Source: an uncultured Clostridia bacterium (GTDB lineage: Bacteria; Bacillota; Clostridia; Christensenellales; Aristaeellaceae). From it: a DNA stretch of 39,580 nucleotides. A program made the position numbers and the translations under genes. The notes under the pieces were generated by a model that saw only the letters and a program-made list of their open reading frames with translations, did no database searches and was not told where the DNA came from. Shown here in pieces: positions 36,601 through 39,580 of the stretch (positions within the stretch are counted from its first letter, which is position 1; every line of letters starts with the position of its first letter). The stretch spans positions 1 to 39,580 of the forward strand of contig CAMJPQ010000030.1 of the NCBI GenBank assembly GCA_946407745.1, given 5' to 3'.

Positions 36601-37671
36601 TTACGTTACGTATCTCTCATGGGACATTTCCAGCCCACGCTCGTCGAGATCCAGATATATTTGCGTAGTCGACAGTTGCTCATGGCCAAGCATCTTGCTT
36701 ACCTGCTCTATTGGCATGCCGTGTTTTAAGGCGGACGTTGCGCAAGTGCGGCGGAATCTGTGCGGGTGCACGTTTTCCACTCCGGCACGTTTTCCGATAC
36801 CTCTAACGATCTGCTCGATCGTCCCATTGTCGGAGTGGCCGGCTGCGGCGACCATGTCCGGAACCTTGTACCAGTTCTCTCGCGTTCTGGCGGTTATGGA
36901 TAACCTTTCCTTGGTACGGCAGCTATCATCCATCCGAGGAAGCAGATAAGGATTGCTGTCCTTCCGCTCGGAAAGATACCCCTGCATGGCAACAATGGCC
37001 TTCGCGTTCAAATAAACCGTGCGGGGTTTTTCGCCTTTCCCTATGATGGTGATCGCTTTGCCGTCAATGTCCGCCCGTTTAATGCTAACCAATTCCGATA
37101 CTCGGCAGCCGGTAGAGAGCAGTGTTTCGACGATTGCTTTCTCCCTGGCCGTGCGGCAGGCGTTGCGAAGCAACTCGCATTCGATATCTGTAAATGCTTT
37201 TTTCTTTTGCTTTCGTACTTTGATGCTGTCCACTTTGGTCATGGGATTTTTGGAGATCAGTTCTTCCCGGTGCAGCCATCCAAAAAACGAAGACAGTACT
37301 CGCCGCACGTTATCTGCATTTGCCGCACTCGTTCGCGACATGACTTGTGCGAGATACACCTGGATATCCACAGATCCGATGCTGTCCGCGTCCTTGCCGA
37401 TCTCCCCGAGTGCCCGCCGAAGGTAGTCGCCGTACACTTTGACCGTCTTTTTTGTGCACCCCGCCACGGCTTTTGCCAGCGTAAATCGCTTTAGATAATA
37501 GTCGTTTTTTCCTTCCGTCCACACCTGCAGCGCTTCCTCTTTCGGCCCAATGGTGTAATCATTAAGGATGAGCTGCAATTTGGAACGGATTGCGGAAAGG
37601 TCTTCGACACCAGAATCCATGAGCATATAAAGGACACGATTCATCAAGGCGCTGCTCAGGTTCTGATCCAA
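36601..37671 (-). CDS. Xer-like tyrosine recombinase
   Basis: 356 residues from TTG 37671, with AAGGAGGT nine bases upstream. An unusual N-terminal 50-residue helical extension, then a SAM-like core-binding domain (about 55-145) and the catalytic domain with R190 (TGCRVSEL), K212 (G-K-G-E-K), H304-x-x-R307 (HPHRFRRT), H330 (LGH) and the nucleophile Y339 (TTQIYLD). All catalytic residues are present. It is a second site-specific recombinase besides the serine integrase and lies far from the lysogeny module. The gene two upstream encodes an FtsK-gamma-like domain, so Xer-type activation or dimer resolution is an attractive reading. Confidence 0.9.
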   Translation of the reverse strand: MDQNLSSALMNRVLYMLMDSGVEDLSAIRSKLQLILNDYTIGPKEEALQVWTEGKNDYYLKRFTLAKAVAGCTKKTVKVYGDYLRRALGEIGKDADSIGSVDIQVYLAQVMSRTSAANADNVRRVLSSFFGWLHREELISKNPMTKVDSIKVRKQKKKAFTDIECELLRNACRTAREKAIVETLLSTGCRVSELVSIKRADIDGKAITIIGKGEKPRTVYLNAKAIVAMQGYLSERKDSNPYLLPRMDDSCRTKERLSITARTRENWYKVPDMVAAAGHSDNGTIEQIVRGIGKRAGVENVHPHRFRRTCATSALKHGMPIEQVSKMLGHEQLSTTQIYLDLDERGLEMSHERYVT

Positions 37672-37687
37672 TGATTCCTACCTCCTT

Positions 37688-38611
37688 TCAGAAGAATGTC
37701 AGTTGTCCGTGCTTTGCCTCGCCGAAAGGCGTCTGGACGGCCTCTGGCGGCGTTTCCGGCTTTGGCGGTGTAATTACCTTCGTTTCCTCGGCACGCTCGA
37801 ATATGGGCCGTTGCAACGGCTGATCCTGGATCTCTGTGGCCGTTGTCGGATCTTTGAATTTCCCGAGCACCTGGTCCATCAGCGCCGCCCGCCGCCGTCC
37901 GTCCCACACGAAGGAGAAGTAGAACGGCGTGTACCAGATGTAACCATCGTCTTTCGGGAACAAGCCCCGGCTGTCGTAGCTCGTGAGCGGATCACACAGA
38001 CTGTCGCCGATCTTCACATACCCCGGACAGCCGAGGATCGAGAGCTGCAGATAGCACATGCAGCCTACCAGGTAGTCGATATCCTGCGCGGTGAACAGCA
38101 CGGACATTTGATAGTTGACCTTTTGGGATAAGCACTCATTGGCAAAGGCGACCAGGAGAGCCCCGGCGCCGCAGGCACAGTCGTTGACGGCGATCCAGTG
38201 ATCACGTTCCACGCGGGCCGGTATGTCAGGGGTGCATACTTTGGCCATCATCTTGCACACGTTGTACGGCGTGAAGAACTGCCCGGAATGCTCGTTTCCC
38301 ATGCCGACGGCCATGTACATCTCCCCGAGAAAGTCCTGGTCCGGGTTGACGTCCATCGCCACGACAAAATCGGAGAACAGATCGGAAAATACCTGCAGCT
38401 CGTCCCGGCTGTATTTCTGTGCCCGGGCCATGTAGTCCCGCTCCCGCGCCTCGGCGTGTTCCAGATCCACCGCGTTTGAAATGCTGATGGCGGACATGAT
38501 CACCCAGTCCTCCCAGATCTGCCGGACGGAGTACCGCCCGGACAGATCCTCGAACTTCTTGACGAATTCACTCTGCGGCCCCTTGCGAACCGCCCTGGCC
38601 GCCTTTCCCAT
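37688..38611 (-). CDS. N6-adenine methylase-like protein lacking the catalytic motif
   Basis: 307 residues. HsdM-type N-6 DNA methylase features: motif X GQFFTPYNVCKMMA (110-123), SAM-binding motif I NDCACGAGALL (143-153, variant of DPACGSG), AQDIDYLVGCM (175-185) and GDSLCDP (202-208). The expected catalytic N-P-P-Y/F is not present; instead DDGYIWYTPFYFSFVW (221-236) follows. A Pro-rich tail ends KHGQLTFF. It may bind SAM or DNA without methylating, or use a divergent motif. AGGAG upstream. It lies in one operon with the recombinase and the FtsK-gamma-like protein. Confidence 0.75.
   Translation of the reverse strand: MGKAARAVRKGPQSEFVKKFEDLSGRYSVRQIWEDWVIMSAISISNAVDLEHAEARERDYMARAQKYSRDELQVFSDLFSDFVVAMDVNPDQDFLGEMYMAVGMGNEHSGQFFTPYNVCKMMAKVCTPDIPARVERDHWIAVNDCACGAGALLVAFANECLSQKVNYQMSVLFTAQDIDYLVGCMCYLQLSILGCPGYVKIGDSLCDPLTSYDSRGLFPKDDGYIWYTPFYFSFVWDGRRRAALMDQVLGKFKDPTTATEIQDQPLQRPIFERAEETKVITPPKPETPPEAVQTPFGEAKHGQLTFF
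37807..37820. repeat. GCCGTTGCAACGGC palindrome, copy 4
   Basis: Perfect 14-base palindrome, identical to 32923-32936, inside the C-terminal coding part of the methylase-like gene, just upstream (in transcription) of the tyrosine recombinase. Confidence 0.55.
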
Positions 38612-38614
38612 GAT

Positions 38615-39283
38615 TTACTCCTCTGGCTCGTCGGTGGGGAGGACTTCCCTGGCTCCGCCATTGTAGTTGCCGACCACGCCGCGCTTCTCCAGCTCGTCCA
38701 TGATCACCTGGGCGGTGGCATAGCCAACGTTCAACCGGCGCTGCAAAAGGGCGAGCGTGGCCTTGTTCTCCATGCGGACGACTTCGGCAGCCTGTACGAT
38801 CAGCTCCTCGCTGGCGTCGCATCCGGCCTCCGGCTCCTCCACGTCCTCCTCCAGGGGTTCGGCCTGGGGCGGGAGCTCCGGTGCATCGTCAGCGTCGGCT
38901 TCATCAATCACCGGCATGGCGCCCTCCTCGATGGCGTGGCGCTCGATCACATTCCGGAAGAAGTACATGTTCCAGTAAAAGACCATGTTCTTATACAGGT
39001 TTTTCAGCTTGGCGAACAGGGAGTCGGTGATGATGAAGGTGTCGCTGATCTTATAAAGCAGCTCGCCGTCCTTGTAGTAGAACACCAGGCGGGCATCCGG
39101 GGAAGTGTTGGACGTGTCGGAAGGATCGGACAGGAAGTCCATCTGTTCCTCAACGCCGGAGCAGGGGAGGATGGTCAAGGTGGTGGGGTACTCTTTCTGA
39201 CGGAAACGGAAAACCAGGTTGTTCTCGTTGCAAACGCCGTCCAGCTTCTTCTTGTAGGCCTGGAATTTGGAAATCTCGGACAT
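38615..39283 (-). CDS. Phage protein with C-terminal FtsK-gamma-like winged helix
   Basis: 222 residues from ATG 39283 (AAAGGAG upstream). N-terminal alpha/beta domain (1-120) of unknown function, an acidic disordered linker (about 122-155), then residues 158-217: SEELIVQAAEVVRMENKATL, A-L-L-Q-R-R-L-N-V-G-Y-A-T-A, ELEKRGVVG and AREVLP. This ending closely follows the FtsK/SpoIIIE gamma domain (LLQRRLRIGYNRAARLID..LE..G-I-V-G....R-E-V-L), a winged helix that reads KOPS sequences and activates XerD. No ATPase motor is present. Co-transcribed with a Xer-like recombinase. Confidence 0.8.
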   Translation of the reverse strand: MSEISKFQAYKKKLDGVCNENNLVFRFRQKEYPTTLTILPCSGVEEQMDFLSDPSDTSNTSPDARLVFYYKDGELLYKISDTFIITDSLFAKLKNLYKNMVFYWNMYFFRNVIERHAIEEGAMPVIDEADADDAPELPPQAEPLEEDVEEPEAGCDASEELIVQAAEVVRMENKATLALLQRRLNVGYATAQVIMDELEKRGVVGNYNGGAREVLPTDEPEE

Positions 39284-39285
39284 TG

Positions 39286-39580
39286 TTATTCTCCTTTCAA
39301 TAATTCGTATTCGATTGTTACCCCGCACTTATTCAGCTCATTATCGAGGTCGATTTCAGGGGGCAAAGACGGATTAAGGTTTCTTACCACAATACGCCTA
39401 TACAGTTCCTTTCCTTCAATACGCGGTCTGATTAAGCCCAACATCTCGAACTGATCCGGATTGAGTTTTGCCAAAACTGTAATCGGCACACCCATTGGAC
39501 CGGGATAATCGCACGGGATTTCGGAAACTCTATCAACGTTTATCAAAGGGAAAAGCTGCCACAGATTTGAAGATATAAAG
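39286..39580 (-). CDS. C-terminal remnant of an EcoRI-type adenine methyltransferase (crosses window ends)
   Basis: 98 codons to the window edge, continuing at 35-1 for a total of about 107 residues. VSEIPCDYPGPMGVPITVLA, then NPDQFEMLGL and LYRRIVVRN match the C-terminal end of the EcoRI-family adenine-specific methyltransferases common in phages (x-I-P-x-D-Y-x-G-x-M-G-V-P-I-T-F-L-D-K-Y-N-P-x-Q-F-E-I). Without the SAM-binding N-terminal half it cannot methylate by itself. With its own ATG and ribosome site it is still an intact ORF, perhaps a domesticated fragment. Confidence 0.7.
   Translation of the reverse strand, partial: FISSNLWQLFPLINVDRVSEIPCDYPGPMGVPITVLAKLNPDQFEMLGLIRPRIEGKELYRRIVVRNLNPSLPPEIDLDNELNKCGVTIEYELLKGE

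Noticed and set aside
1-39580. tRNA, rRNA, reverse transcriptase/diversity-generating repeats or CRISPR arrays
   Set aside because: Looked for by eye on both strands and not seen; a tRNAscan or covariance search could still reveal a divergent tRNA.

Overview
The window appears to be the complete, circularly closed genome of a temperate siphovirus (about 39.57 kb), cut open inside a small gene. Three things support this. The first and last six bases are identical (ATAAAG). The reading frame that runs off the right end on the minus strand continues through the left end to an ATG with a Shine-Dalgarno at 33-35. The gene order also closes into one early and one late transcription unit. The protein families (replisome organizer, RecU, DUF739/Cro, SPP1-like head proteins, Amidase_5-type lysin with LysM) and the strong GGAGG ribosome binding sites point to a Gram-positive host. 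The moderately high GC (by eye) suggests a gut clostridium of the Oscillospiraceae/Lachnospiraceae type. The host is inferred, not seen.

Lysogeny switch (7.7-10.6 kb): a DUF739/Cro-like gene (minus) and a CI-like XRE repressor (plus) diverge from two good sigma-A promoters surrounded by TTGAATTC-type palindromes. A serine integrase follows the repressor but lacks a canonical start codon. A small antisense ORF overlaps the repressor 3' end, and a candidate attP lies beyond the integrase terminator. A second divergent switch at 10.36-11.1 kb has a small XRE gene facing a consensus promoter.

Early operon (minus, from about 8.0 kb leftwards through the junction to 32.85 kb): small regulators, then a Sak4-like recombination ATPase interrupted by a LAGLIDADG intein with the residues of class 3 inteins. 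Next come a PD-(D/E)XK nuclease, an HNH/AP2-like homing-type gene, a NinB/Orf-like protein, SSB, a Lar-like protein, the replisome organizer, a membrane SleB-like protein and RecU. Across the junction lie an EcoRI-methylase C-terminal remnant, a protein ending in an FtsK-gamma-like winged helix, an N6-methylase-like protein lacking its catalytic motif, a Xer-like tyrosine recombinase, many tiny Cys-rich proteins, a PAPS-reductase-like protein, an HExxH protein and a sigma-region-4-like regulator. The operon ends at a bidirectional terminator.

Late operon (plus, 10.9-28.4 kb): small leader genes, structured leaders, terminases, portal, head morphogenesis, scaffold, capsid, connectors, tail tube, tail chaperones with a -1 frameshift, tape measure, distal tail and baseplate proteins, carbohydrate-binding tail protein, endolysin, TM/coiled-coil protein, holin and an HTH protein, closed by two consecutive terminators. 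A further plus-strand cassette of eight unfamiliar genes (28.5-32.8 kb) follows. It is interrupted by an AT-rich island with an oppositely oriented NUMOD4/HNH homing endonuclease and an 11-bp-phased repeat array.
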